From CAZMGD01 sp964565705 (GTDB lineage Bacteria; Actinomycetota; Acidimicrobiia; Acidimicrobiales; Ilumatobacteraceae): a DNA stretch of 21,091 nt. The translations under genes and the position numbers were made by a program. Below the pieces are notes generated by a model that worked only from the letters and a program-made list of their open reading frames with translations, was not told the DNA's origin and searched no databases. The stretch is from assembly GCA_964565705.1 (NCBI GenBank), contig CAZMGD010000073.1, positions 1 through 21,091 of the forward strand. Direction: 5' to 3'. Below, piece after piece: positions 7,629 to 13,784 of this stretch. Numbering within the stretch: the first letter of the stretch is position 1; each line of letters begins with the position of its first letter.

Positions 7629-7682
7629 TCGTTCTCGGGAGCGTTTTGGTCGCCCTGGCAACCGAAATGCTCCCGAGAACGA
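7629..7682. repeat. Hairpin repeat, copy A (14-26-14 inverted repeat)
   Basis: The left arm TCGTTCTCGGGAGC (7629-7642) is exactly repeated in inverted form at 7669-7682. The 26-nt interior also folds on itself: 11 of 13 positions pair, two as wobbles. C-rich bases before and GGGGTGGG after extend the stem. It begins 15 nt after the stop of the 331-aa gene. The same 14-nt arm occurs in copy B at 11051-11064 with the same spacing. It can act as a terminator but is also a dispersed repeat. Confidence 0.8.
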
Positions 7683-7717
7683 GGGGTGGGTTGGCGCGCC
7701 GCGTGCCGTCCGCCCCG

Positions 7718-7850
7718 CTCGACGAGCACCACCCGGACGCCGCGCACGTCGAGGCGGGGGAAGTCCCTCGCCAGCACCTTGGCGAACAGCTCCATCGTCG
7801 CCCCGGCCAGCCCGACCCCGGTCGACCCGACGGCGACGTTCCATGACGTC
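7718..7850 (-). pseudogene. Decayed fragment resembling the NAD-binding part of type II NADH dehydrogenase
   Basis: On the minus strand this stretch translates to VAVGSTGVGLAGATMELFAK and RDFPRLDVRGVRVVLVE. These resemble the second Rossmann motif of NDH-2-type enzymes (GGGPTGVELAGA..., RDFRHIDP..ARVxLVE). The glycine-rich loop is damaged and about 45 recognisable residues remain, with nothing comparable on either side; copy A of the hairpin repeat lies 36 nt beyond its downstream end. The open frame continues to 7927 but the outer residues show no resemblance. I read it as a remnant in the otherwise gene-free 7614-7909 interval. The likeness is from memory. Confidence 0.45.
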
Positions 7851-7909
7851 ACGTCACGGCCGCCGATGAACGCGATCCGGGGGACTTGCGCCACTAGGCT
7901 CCCTGCCCG

Positions 7910-8962
7910 GTGAGCGCCCCCCGACACGACCGCCGGCTTCTGGTTGCCATCGTCCTCGTGACGACCGTCGCTTGTGGGTTCGTCGCGCTCACGAACCGGG
8001 GTTCGGGCGGCAGCAGCGCGTCCGCCTCCGGGATGATCGCCACGTCGTCGGCCGGCGATGCCGCGACCGGTTCACTGGCCGACGGTTCGATCGCGCTGAC
8101 CAGCCCGGACGCAGACGCGGCTGCTGCCACCGACTCGACGGGTCCTGACGATGCGTCGGCCGCCACCGCCGTCACCGAAGGCGCCGCCGTCGAGGGCGAG
8201 GATCTCGACGGTGCACCCTCCACCGGCGAGGGCTGCCGCACCCAGGGTGAGACCCTGCGCGTCGGGTCGACCGGTGAGAGCGTGACCTGCCTCCAGACCG
8301 CGCTGGCCGACGCCGGCTTCTACAGCGGTCCGGTCAACGGAACCTTCGACCAGGCCACCTATGCCGCGGTGGAGGAGCTGCAGTCCGAGCGCAACCTGTT
8401 CGTCGACGGCGTGGCGGGCCGGGAGTCGGGCCTCTCGCTCGGCATCTGGCCCGACGAGGCCTCGGCGGTCATCCACACGCCTGCGCCGGCTCCCGGCGCC
8501 GTCGATCTGTGGGGCTATCCGCTGTCGTCGGTCGCGACCAGCGGGCCCGACGCGCCACCGCTGCCTGAGAACTCCGGCCACGGCAAGCGCCTCGTGTACC
8601 AGCGGCTCGGCCAGCGGGTGTGGGCCGTCGACGACGACGAGACCGTGATCCGCTCGTGGCTCGTGACCGGCAGCCAGTACAACAACGAGGTGCCGGGTAC
8701 ATGGGAGGTGTACAGCCGTTCCGACCCGTCGACAGCGTGGAACGGCAAGGCCCTCCTGCCGAAGATGGTGCGCTACTACAAGACCGCGATCGGCAACATC
8801 GGGTTCCACTCGATCCCGCTGCACGTCTCCGACGGGTCGCCGTACCAGACCGAGGCCGAGCTCGGCCAGCGCCTGTCAGGTGGCTGCCAACGCCAGGCCG
8901 TGGCCGATGCCAACTTCACCTGGGACTTTGCCCAGGTGGGTACGACCGTCGTCGTCCTCTGA
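7910..8962 (+). CDS. Peptidoglycan-binding L,D-transpeptidase (YkuD domain), membrane-anchored
   Basis: This 350-aa envelope protein starts with GTG at 7910. A signal anchor covers residues 9-27 (RLLVAIVLVTTVACGFVAL), followed by a Ser/Ala/Asp-rich linker to about residue 105. A PG_binding_1 domain spans roughly 109-180 (LRVGSTGESVTCLQTALADAGFY, NGTFDQATYAAVEELQ). The catalytic YkuD-type domain spans about 227-350 with His300 (GFHSIP) and nucleophile Cys326 in SGGCQR. Such enzymes form 3-3 peptidoglycan cross-links, which are important in actinobacteria. TAGGCT at 7895-7900 lies nine bases before the start and may be its -10 box. It is monocistronic or weakly linked to the following BVMO (47-bp gap). 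Confidence 0.92.
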   Translation: MSAPRHDRRLLVAIVLVTTVACGFVALTNRGSGGSSASASGMIATSSAGDAATGSLADGSIALTSPDADAAAATDSTGPDDASAATAVTEGAAVEGEDLDGAPSTGEGCRTQGETLRVGSTGESVTCLQTALADAGFYSGPVNGTFDQATYAAVEELQSERNLFVDGVAGRESGLSLGIWPDEASAVIHTPAPAPGAVDLWGYPLSSVATSGPDAPPLPENSGHGKRLVYQRLGQRVWAVDDDETVIRSWLVTGSQYNNEVPGTWEVYSRSDPSTAWNGKALLPKMVRYYKTAIGNIGFHSIPLHVSDGSPYQTEAELGQRLSGGCQRQAVADANFTWDFAQVGTTVVVL

Positions 8963-9009
8963 TCCTCGACGCCTGGGCTGCCGGAGCGCGTCGGTAGGGT
9001 GTCGCGCCG

Positions 9010-10638
9010 ATGACCGTTCGTGCATCCAGCGTCGACGCCGTGGTCGTGGGGGCCGGCTTCGCCGGGATGTACACGATGCACCGCTTCCGCCAGCTCGGCC
9101 TGGCGGTGCAGGCGTTCGAGGCCGCCGCTGGCGTCGGCGGCACCTGGTGGTGGAACCGCTATCCCGGTGCCCGCTGCGACATCCAGTCGGTCGACTACTC
9201 CTACTCGTTCTCGCCCGAGCTCGACCAGGAGTGGACCTGGACCGAGCGCTACGCGACCCAGCCGGAGATCCTCCGCTACGCCAACCACGTGGCCGACCGC
9301 TTCGACCTGCGCCGCGACGTGCAGTTCGAGACCCGGGTGGAGACGCTCACGTGGAGCGACGAGACGGCGCGCTGGACCGTCACGACCGACCGCGGCGACG
9401 AGGTGACCACCCGGTTCGTCGTGATGGCCGTTGGCTGCCTCTCGGTCACCAAGCAGATCGACATCCCCGGCATCGAGGCGTTCGAGGGCCGCATCCTGCA
9501 GACCGGGCGGTGGCCGCACGAACCCGTGGACTTCGTCGGGCAGCGCGTCGGCGTGATCGGGACGGGATCGTCGGCCATCCAGGCGATCCCCGTGATCGCC
9601 GAGGAAGCAGCACTCCTCACCGTGTTCCAGCGAACGCCGGCGTTCACGATGCCGGCGAAGAACGCACCGCTCAGCGAGGAGCGCGTCGCGGCGATGAAGG
9701 CCCACTACCCCGAGCACCGGCGGCAGGTGCTGCAGGCGCACGGAGCGACGGTGGGGCGGCCGCGGCCCGAGACCGCGGCGCTGGACGCCGCGCCCGAGGA
9801 GCGCGAGCGCAAGTACGCCGAGGCCTGGGAGGAGGGCACCCTGCTGTCGATGCTCGGCACGTACAACGACCTGCTGCTGGCCGAGGAGGCCAACGAGACC
9901 GCCGCCGACTTCATCCGGGCCCGGATCCACGAGATCGTGCACGACCCCGACGTGGCCGAGCGGCTCACACCGCGCGGGTTCCCGTTCGGCACCAAGCGAC
10001 CGTGCCTCGACACCGAGTACTACGCGACGTACAACCGGCCGAACGTGTCGCTGATCGATCTGCGGGCCACGCCGATCACCGCGATCGAACCGGGGGGCGT
10101 GCGCACACCGGAGCGACTGCACGAGCTGGACGTGCTGGTGCTGGCGACCGGGTTCGACGCGATGACCGGGCCGCTGCTGGCGCCGCTGATCACCGGTCGG
10201 GACGGGCACACCCTGCGCGAGGCCTGGGCGGACGGGCCGCAGACCTACCTCGGCCTGGCCGTCGCCGGGTTCCCCAACCTGTTCACGGTGACCGGGCCGG
10301 GTAGCCCGTCGGTGCTCGTCAACATGATCCCGGCGATCGAGCAGCACGTCGACTGGATCACCGACTGCATCGCCCACCTCGACGAGCACGAGCTGGCGAC
10401 GATCGAGGTCACCGAGGACGCCCAGCGCGAGTGGACCGAACAGGTCGCGTCGATGGCCGGCTACACGCTGTTCCCGCGGGCGAACTCGTGGTACATGGGC
10501 GCCAACGTGCCGGGCAAGCCGCGCGTGTTCCTGCCCTTCATCGGCGGATTGCCCAACTTCCGGCAGATCTGCGATGCCGTCGCCGCTGACGGATACCGAG
10601 GGTTCGTGCTCGGCGCCGCGCCCGTCCCCGCGTCGTAG
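9010..10638 (+). CDS. Baeyer-Villiger monooxygenase, phenylacetone monooxygenase-like, with atypical fingerprint
   Basis: This 542-aa flavoprotein uses FAD and NADPH to insert oxygen next to a ketone. The FAD motif GAGFAG is at residues 14-19, the NADP motif GTGSSA at 184-189, and GGTWWWNRYPGARCD at 43-57 fits the extended BVMO signature. The catalytic Arg330 in GTKRPCLD and Asp57 are present, and the C-terminus (ANSWYMGANVPGKPRVF, ICDAVAADGYRGFVL) closely resembles PAMO. The core fingerprint FxGxxxHxxxWP reads FEGRILQTGRWP at 158-169, with Gln164 replacing the histidine (codon 9499-9501). TAGGGT lies nine bases before the ATG. The VOC gene follows directly. Substrate is unknown; activity may be altered by the His-to-Gln change. 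Confidence 0.94.
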   Translation: MTVRASSVDAVVVGAGFAGMYTMHRFRQLGLAVQAFEAAAGVGGTWWWNRYPGARCDIQSVDYSYSFSPELDQEWTWTERYATQPEILRYANHVADRFDLRRDVQFETRVETLTWSDETARWTVTTDRGDEVTTRFVVMAVGCLSVTKQIDIPGIEAFEGRILQTGRWPHEPVDFVGQRVGVIGTGSSAIQAIPVIAEEAALLTVFQRTPAFTMPAKNAPLSEERVAAMKAHYPEHRRQVLQAHGATVGRPRPETAALDAAPEERERKYAEAWEEGTLLSMLGTYNDLLLAEEANETAADFIRARIHEIVHDPDVAERLTPRGFPFGTKRPCLDTEYYATYNRPNVSLIDLRATPITAIEPGGVRTPERLHELDVLVLATGFDAMTGPLLAPLITGRDGHTLREAWADGPQTYLGLAVAGFPNLFTVTGPGSPSVLVNMIPAIEQHVDWITDCIAHLDEHELATIEVTEDAQREWTEQVASMAGYTLFPRANSWYMGANVPGKPRVFLPFIGGLPNFRQICDAVAADGYRGFVLGAAPVPAS

Positions 10639-10641
10639 CCT
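10636..10641 (+). promoter_or_regulatory. -10 box overlapping the BVMO stop codon (VOC gene)
   Basis: TAGCCT begins with the TAG stop codon of the BVMO gene and is followed by six bases and ATG at 10648. This fits a leaderless promoter, so the VOC gene may be transcribed independently as well as by read-through. It favours 10648 over the in-frame GTG at 10642. Confidence 0.45.
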
Positions 10642-10647
10642 GTGGCC

Positions 10648-11034
10648 ATGAGCCCACGCGTCCGGGTGACCGGTCTGGACCACATCGTGCTGCGCGTCGC
10701 CGACGTCGAGCGCTCGGTCACGTTCTACGTCGACGAGCTCGGTCTCGAGCCCGAACGGCTGGAGGAGTGGCGCCGCGGCGAGGTGCTGTTCCCGAGCGTG
10801 CGGGTGACGCCGACCACGATCATCGACCTGTTCGGCGCCGAGCGCGACGGGCTGAACGTGGATCATCTGTGCCTCGTCATCGAGCCCACCGACCTCGAGG
10901 CGCTCGCCGCCGCCCATCCCGGATCCCAGAAGGCGGACGGTCTCTTCGGCGCCCAGGGCTTCGCGACGAGCGTCTACATCAAGGATCCCGACGGCAACAC
11001 CGTCGAGCTCCGCTCCTACGCCGCCAGCACCTGA
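10648..11034 (+). CDS. VOC (glyoxalase/bleomycin resistance/dioxygenase) superfamily protein
   Basis: This 128-aa single-module VOC protein begins SPRVRVTGLDHIVLRVADVERSV. Likely metal ligands are the first His (GLDHIVL), the second His (NVDHLCLV) and Glu in DPDGNTVELRSY near the C-terminus. The family includes glyoxalases, ring-cleaving dioxygenases and isomerases, so the reaction cannot be named. It follows the BVMO after nine bases, which suggests a shared catabolic or detoxifying context. Copy B of the hairpin repeat begins 17 bases after its stop codon and separates it from the convergent anti-sigma gene. Confidence 0.9.
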   Translation: MSPRVRVTGLDHIVLRVADVERSVTFYVDELGLEPERLEEWRRGEVLFPSVRVTPTTIIDLFGAERDGLNVDHLCLVIEPTDLEALAAAHPGSQKADGLFGAQGFATSVYIKDPDGNTVELRSYAAST

Positions 11035-11050
11035 CCCCCGGCCTCGCCCT

Positions 11051-11104
11051 TCGTTCTCGGGAGCAAATCGGGTGCTCGAGCACCCGATTTGCTCCCGAGA
11101 TCAG
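11051..11104. repeat. Hairpin repeat, copy B, containing a perfect 46-bp palindrome
   Basis: The arm TCGTTCTCGGGAGC at 11051-11064 is identical to copy A. Positions 11055-11100 form a perfect palindrome with no loop, centred on CTCGAG (11075-11080). The interior between the outer arms is 26 nt, as in copy A, but its sequence differs while keeping full complementarity. It lies between convergent genes and ends against the anti-sigma stop codon at 11101-11103. It probably works as a bidirectional terminator, and as a cruciform-forming repeat. Confidence 0.85.
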
Positions 11105-11772
11105 AGGTTGCGGGCGGTGTCGATCAGGTCGTCGATCGGGGCATCGCCAGCGAGGCGGAACTCGAGCGGGCCGTCCGTCCACAACACCGTGTTCGGTGCG
11201 GCCACCGTGCGATGCGGCGTCTGCAGGACGTGATCGCCGGCGATCGCGATCGCGTCGTCGCCGAGGCCGTCGACGGCACTCACGTCCTCGGCCGAGCCGA
11301 CGAGCTTCTGCAGCCACATGCTCGGATCGACATCAGCGGTGTGCACCCACAGCGTCGTACCGTCCGGCCACACCGTCAACACACCGCCCTCCGGCACCAG
11401 CGCGAACCCCGATGGCTCGCCCAGTGCGGAGTCGACGACGCGGTCGAACGTGGGCTGGCCCAGCTGGGCGGCGGCCACGGTCGGTGAGATCAGCGATGCT
11501 CCGGCATCGATCGACGGCAGCGACTCGGGGACCACCGAGTCCGGGCGGACGTCGACCTGGGTCGAGCCGATGCCCAACCAATCGGCCACCGCACCCCGCA
11601 ACGGAGCGACACCGAGCACGGCGACGCCGAGCGCGGCGACGACGACGCCCAGCCGCGCCCACCAGCGGCGCCAGGGTGGGGGCGACTGGGCACTGGTGAG
11701 CGGTTCCAGCACGAGCAACGGCCCGATGCTCGCGAGCACCGCCTCGAGGTGGGCGTCGTCCATCGTCGTCAT
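11101..11772 (-). CDS. Membrane-anchored anti-sigma factor-like protein, partner of the ECF sigma
   Basis: This 223-aa protein starts at the ATG overlapping the sigma-factor stop (ATGA at 11769-11772), preceded by AAGGAG about 7 nt upstream. The N-terminal 35 residues would face the cytoplasm and bind sigma. One membrane segment covers about 39-57 (RLGVVVAALGVAVLGVA), followed by PLRGAVADWLGIGSTQVDV, which resembles the juxtamembrane part of many anti-sigma proteins. The remaining 150 residues form an external sensory domain. The zinc-binding HxxxCxxC motif of ZAS-type anti-sigmas is absent. The function is inferred from gene coupling and topology; the external domain is not one I recognise. 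Confidence 0.83.
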   Translation of the reverse strand: MTTMDDAHLEAVLASIGPLLVLEPLTSAQSPPPWRRWWARLGVVVAALGVAVLGVAPLRGAVADWLGIGSTQVDVRPDSVVPESLPSIDAGASLISPTVAAAQLGQPTFDRVVDSALGEPSGFALVPEGGVLTVWPDGTTLWVHTADVDPSMWLQKLVGSAEDVSAVDGLGDDAIAIAGDHVLQTPHRTVAAPNTVLWTDGPLEFRLAGDAPIDDLIDTARNL

Positions 11773-12308
11773 CGTTCGACTCCTTCCAGCTCCCCCCGCA
11801 GGCGGCTCATCGCCCGCGACAGGCGAGACTTCACCGTGCCGGGCGGACACCCGAGCACGTCGGCCATCTCCTGCTCACCCAGCTGCTCGAAGTGACGCAG
11901 CGCGATGACCAGTCGATCGTCGCTTCCCAATCGGTTGACCGCCGCCAGCACCAGCCGCCGCTCGTCATCGGTGACGGCCTGCTCCGCCGGATCCGAGGAC
12001 ACGATGCCGGTCGGCCGCGCTGCGGCGCGCAGCTCCAGCGCGGCGCGCCGGCCGCCTGCCCGTCGGCTGTTGCGGGCGGCGTTGGCGACCACGCGCAGGT
12101 ACCAGCTGTGGAACGGCCGATCCGGGTCGACGGTCGAACGGGCCTTCCACGCCCGGACGTCGGCATCTTGCACCACGTCATCGGCGCCGGTCGATGATCC
12201 CAGCACCACGGTGGCAACGCGGAGCGCGCTCGTCCGATGGCGAGCGATCAGCTCGCCGAACGCCTCGGCGTCGCCGGCACCGGCGCGCCGCACGAGGATC
12301 GCTTCCAC
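11769..12308 (-). CDS. ECF (group 4) RNA polymerase sigma factor
   Basis: This 179-aa protein has sigma region 2 at about residues 10-80 (AFGELIARHRTSALRVA, DDVVQDADVRAWK, FHSWYLRVVANAARNSRR) and region 4 at about 115-172 (DRLVIALRHFEQLGEQEMADVLGC, PPGTVKSRLSRAMSRLR). It directs RNA polymerase to a small regulon, probably including its own operon. The start is a GTG at 12308 with no good ribosome site; the upstream cytochrome stop codon lies in the same frame only seven codons earlier, so translation probably depends on termination-reinitiation. The anti-sigma start overlaps its stop by four bases. Confidence 0.93.
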   Translation of the reverse strand: MEAILVRRAGAGDAEAFGELIARHRTSALRVATVVLGSSTGADDVVQDADVRAWKARSTVDPDRPFHSWYLRVVANAARNSRRAGGRRAALELRAAARPTGIVSSDPAEQAVTDDERRLVLAAVNRLGSDDRLVIALRHFEQLGEQEMADVLGCPPGTVKSRLSRAMSRLRGELEGVER

Positions 12309-12326
12309 GGTGTCGGTCAGCGGTGG

Positions 12327-12722
12327 TCAGCCTTGCAGCAGGTAGTCGGTCAGTGCGTCGATCTCCTCGTCGCTGAGCGCGAGCACGGGCATCGCCGTCG
12401 TCGGACCCACGCCGCCGGCCCACACGGGGGAGATGAACGCCGAGGGGTTCCGGATCGACTCGGCGAGATACGCCATGGCGGAATAGCCGTCGCGCCGCGA
12501 GGCCGCCCATGACGCGGCGTCGCTCAGATCCGGGAACCCGCCCAGCTCGCCGGAGCTGCCGGGTCCGTCGTGACACGTGGCGCACCCCTTCGCCTGAAAC
12601 ACATCGGCGCCGGATGGTCGCGCTGGGGCAGCGCTCGATGTCTCGTCTGCACGCCAGGACACCACAGCGGCCGCCAGCGCGACGACCGCGGCTGCCGCGG
12701 CCAGCCAGCCGGACCGGCTCAT
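12327..12722 (-). CDS. Membrane-anchored monohaem c-type cytochrome
   Basis: This 131-aa protein has an uncleaved or cleavable membrane anchor at residues 6-23, then an external cytochrome c domain. Haem is bound by Cys47-Ala-Thr-Cys50-His51 (KGCATCHDG), and the likely axial methionine is Met111 in AMPVLALSDEE, with the usual C-terminal helix EEIDALTDYLLQ. Such proteins shuttle electrons at the outer face of the membrane. Its start overlaps the stop of the YtkA-like gene by four bases (ATGA at 12719-12722), and it is followed by the sigma factor after 18 bases. The open frame extends further upstream, but the signal peptide fixes the start at 12722. Confidence 0.92.
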   Translation of the reverse strand: MSRSGWLAAAAAVVALAAAVVSWRADETSSAAPARPSGADVFQAKGCATCHDGPGSSGELGGFPDLSDAASWAASRRDGYSAMAYLAESIRNPSAFISPVWAGGVGPTTAMPVLALSDEEIDALTDYLLQG

Positions 12723-13237
12723 GCCAGCGCGCGGCGGCTCCGACGAGCTCTCCCCCGGAGCAGGTCGAGCACCGCGAGCAACCCGAGCAGCCCGGCCGTC
12801 ACCGCCAGCGCCGGCGCCAGCCACGTCGGCACGTCACTCGATGCGACCGCAGCCGCCGGCACGGCGACGGTCACCGTGCCGAGTGATTGGGGCTCGAACC
12901 ACCCCTGGTGCACCGTCCACTCGTACGTGCCGGCGGTGGGGAACACGACGTCGGCCACGTAATGCCCGGTCGGGCCGTCGAGCCGGGCGGGGAACACGGT
13001 GTTCGACCCACGCGCGTCGACGACCTCGATCGCCACGTCGGAGTCCAGGTCGACCGGCGTGACGCCGTGCTGGAGGATCGTGAAGCCGACCCTCACCGGT
13101 TGACCCGGCACCGGTGTCGGCACCGCATCGAGCGTCGTCACCGCCCAGCCGCCCGCCGACGCGCCCGAGGCGACACCGGCGATCACCCCGAGGGTCGCGA
13201 GCACCGTCAGGATCAGGAAACGCACAGCGGTCTTCAT
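12719..13237 (-). CDS. Secreted YtkA/FixH-like beta-sandwich protein with C-terminal membrane anchor
   Basis: This 172-aa protein has a signal peptide (residues 1-28, MKTAVRFLILTVLATLGVIA), an external beta-sandwich domain at about 33-125 and a membrane helix at about 137-160 followed by an Arg-rich tail (RGRARRSRR). PVRVGFTILQHGVTPVDL and AGTYEWTVHQGWFEPQSLGTVTV resemble YtkA/FixH-type domains, which are often found beside cytochromes or copper proteins. It is the first gene of the operon with cytochrome c, ECF sigma and anti-sigma. The start at 13237 is fixed by the signal peptide. The domain name is a moderate-confidence call; the topology is clear. Confidence 0.8.
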   Translation of the reverse strand: MKTAVRFLILTVLATLGVIAGVASGASAGGWAVTTLDAVPTPVPGQPVRVGFTILQHGVTPVDLDSDVAIEVVDARGSNTVFPARLDGPTGHYVADVVFPTAGTYEWTVHQGWFEPQSLGTVTVAVPAAAVASSDVPTWLAPALAVTAGLLGLLAVLDLLRGRARRSRRALA

Positions 13238-13291
13238 GCCATCTCTACCCCGACCACGCCCGATCGGTTCCCGCCGTGCTACATCACTCCG

Positions 13292-13669
13292 ATGCGGAAG
13301 TTGACCGCAGCGATGCGCGAGTTCCTCACCGAACGCCACCTGGCGACGCTGACGACCCAGCGCGCCGACGGATCGCCGCACGTCACCGCAGTCGGCTTCA
13401 CCTACGACCCGGTCGACAACGTCGTGCGGATCATCTCCTGGAAGACGTCGACCAAGGCCCGCAACGCTGCTCGCGGCGGGCGCGCCGCGGTGTGCCAGGT
13501 GGACGGCGGGCGCTGGCTGACGCTGGAGGGCTCCGTCCGTCTCGTCACCGATCCGGCCGGCGTCGCCGCCGCGACCGCCGCCTACGCCACCCGTTACCGG
13601 CGCCCCGGCCAGCGCGACGACCGCGTCGCGATCGAGATCACCGTCGACCGCATCCTCGGCCGCGCCTGA
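13292..13669 (+). CDS. PPOX-class split-barrel protein, probably F420-dependent (FDOR-like)
   Basis: This 125-aa protein resembles the pyridoxamine-phosphate-oxidase-like split barrels of actinobacteria, such as Rv1155-type F420-dependent reductases. Typical segments are MREFLTERHLATLTTQRADG (residues 8-27), SPHVTAVGFTYD, the basic KTSTKARNAARGGRAAVCQVDGGRWLTLEG (51-80) and a terminal IEITVDRILGR. These enzymes reduce unsaturated compounds or bind F420/FMN. It is divergent from the YtkA-like gene (54-bp gap) and convergent with the LLM oxidoreductase. F420 rather than FMN use is inferred from the subfamily look and from the FrhB-like and LLM-class genes in the window. Confidence 0.86.
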   Translation: MRKLTAAMREFLTERHLATLTTQRADGSPHVTAVGFTYDPVDNVVRIISWKTSTKARNAARGGRAAVCQVDGGRWLTLEGSVRLVTDPAGVAAATAAYATRYRRPGQRDDRVAIEITVDRILGRA

Positions 13670-13675
13670 GCGTGG

Positions 13676-13775
13676 CCACGTCTGTGGGACGCGCTCGGTC
13701 TGTGTGATTCGGCCGACGCCCGACCTGCATCACAGCGTTGCGACGTCACACAGAACGGTGACCGCACAGACGTGG
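13676..13775. repeat. Nested inverted repeat between convergent genes
   Basis: The outer arms CCACGTCTGTG (13676-13686) and CACAGACGTGG (13765-13775) enclose inner arms TCTGTGTGA (13699-13707) and TCACACAGA (13746-13754). All four arms are exact matches and nearly share one centre. The core TCTGTG word is repeated in each arm, and TCGGCCGA at 13709-13716 is a small palindrome. It fills the gap between the split-barrel and LLM genes and may be a bidirectional terminator or a binding array. Confidence 0.6.
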
Positions 13776-13784
13776 ACACACGGC

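Noticed and set aside
7844..7851. TGACGTCA palindrome upstream of the L,D-transpeptidase
   Set aside because: Eight bases only, inside the NDH-2-like relic, with no second site or promoter spacing to support an operator.
8776..10917. A 713-codon minus-strand open frame across the PAMO-like BVMO
   Set aside because: Composition (His, Arg, Gly, Val) is that of an antisense shadow in high-GC DNA, and the plus-strand gene is unmistakable.
11101..13237. Possible cytochrome oxidase or copper-uptake locus
   Set aside because: No oxidase subunit, SCO or copper-binding protein is present; only one cytochrome and a YtkA-like domain, so that reading goes too far.
13702..13735. TGTGA ... TCACA resembling a CRP site near a cyclic-nucleotide-binding gene
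   Set aside because: The half-sites are more than 20 nt apart rather than 6, and lie between 3' ends, not at a promoter.
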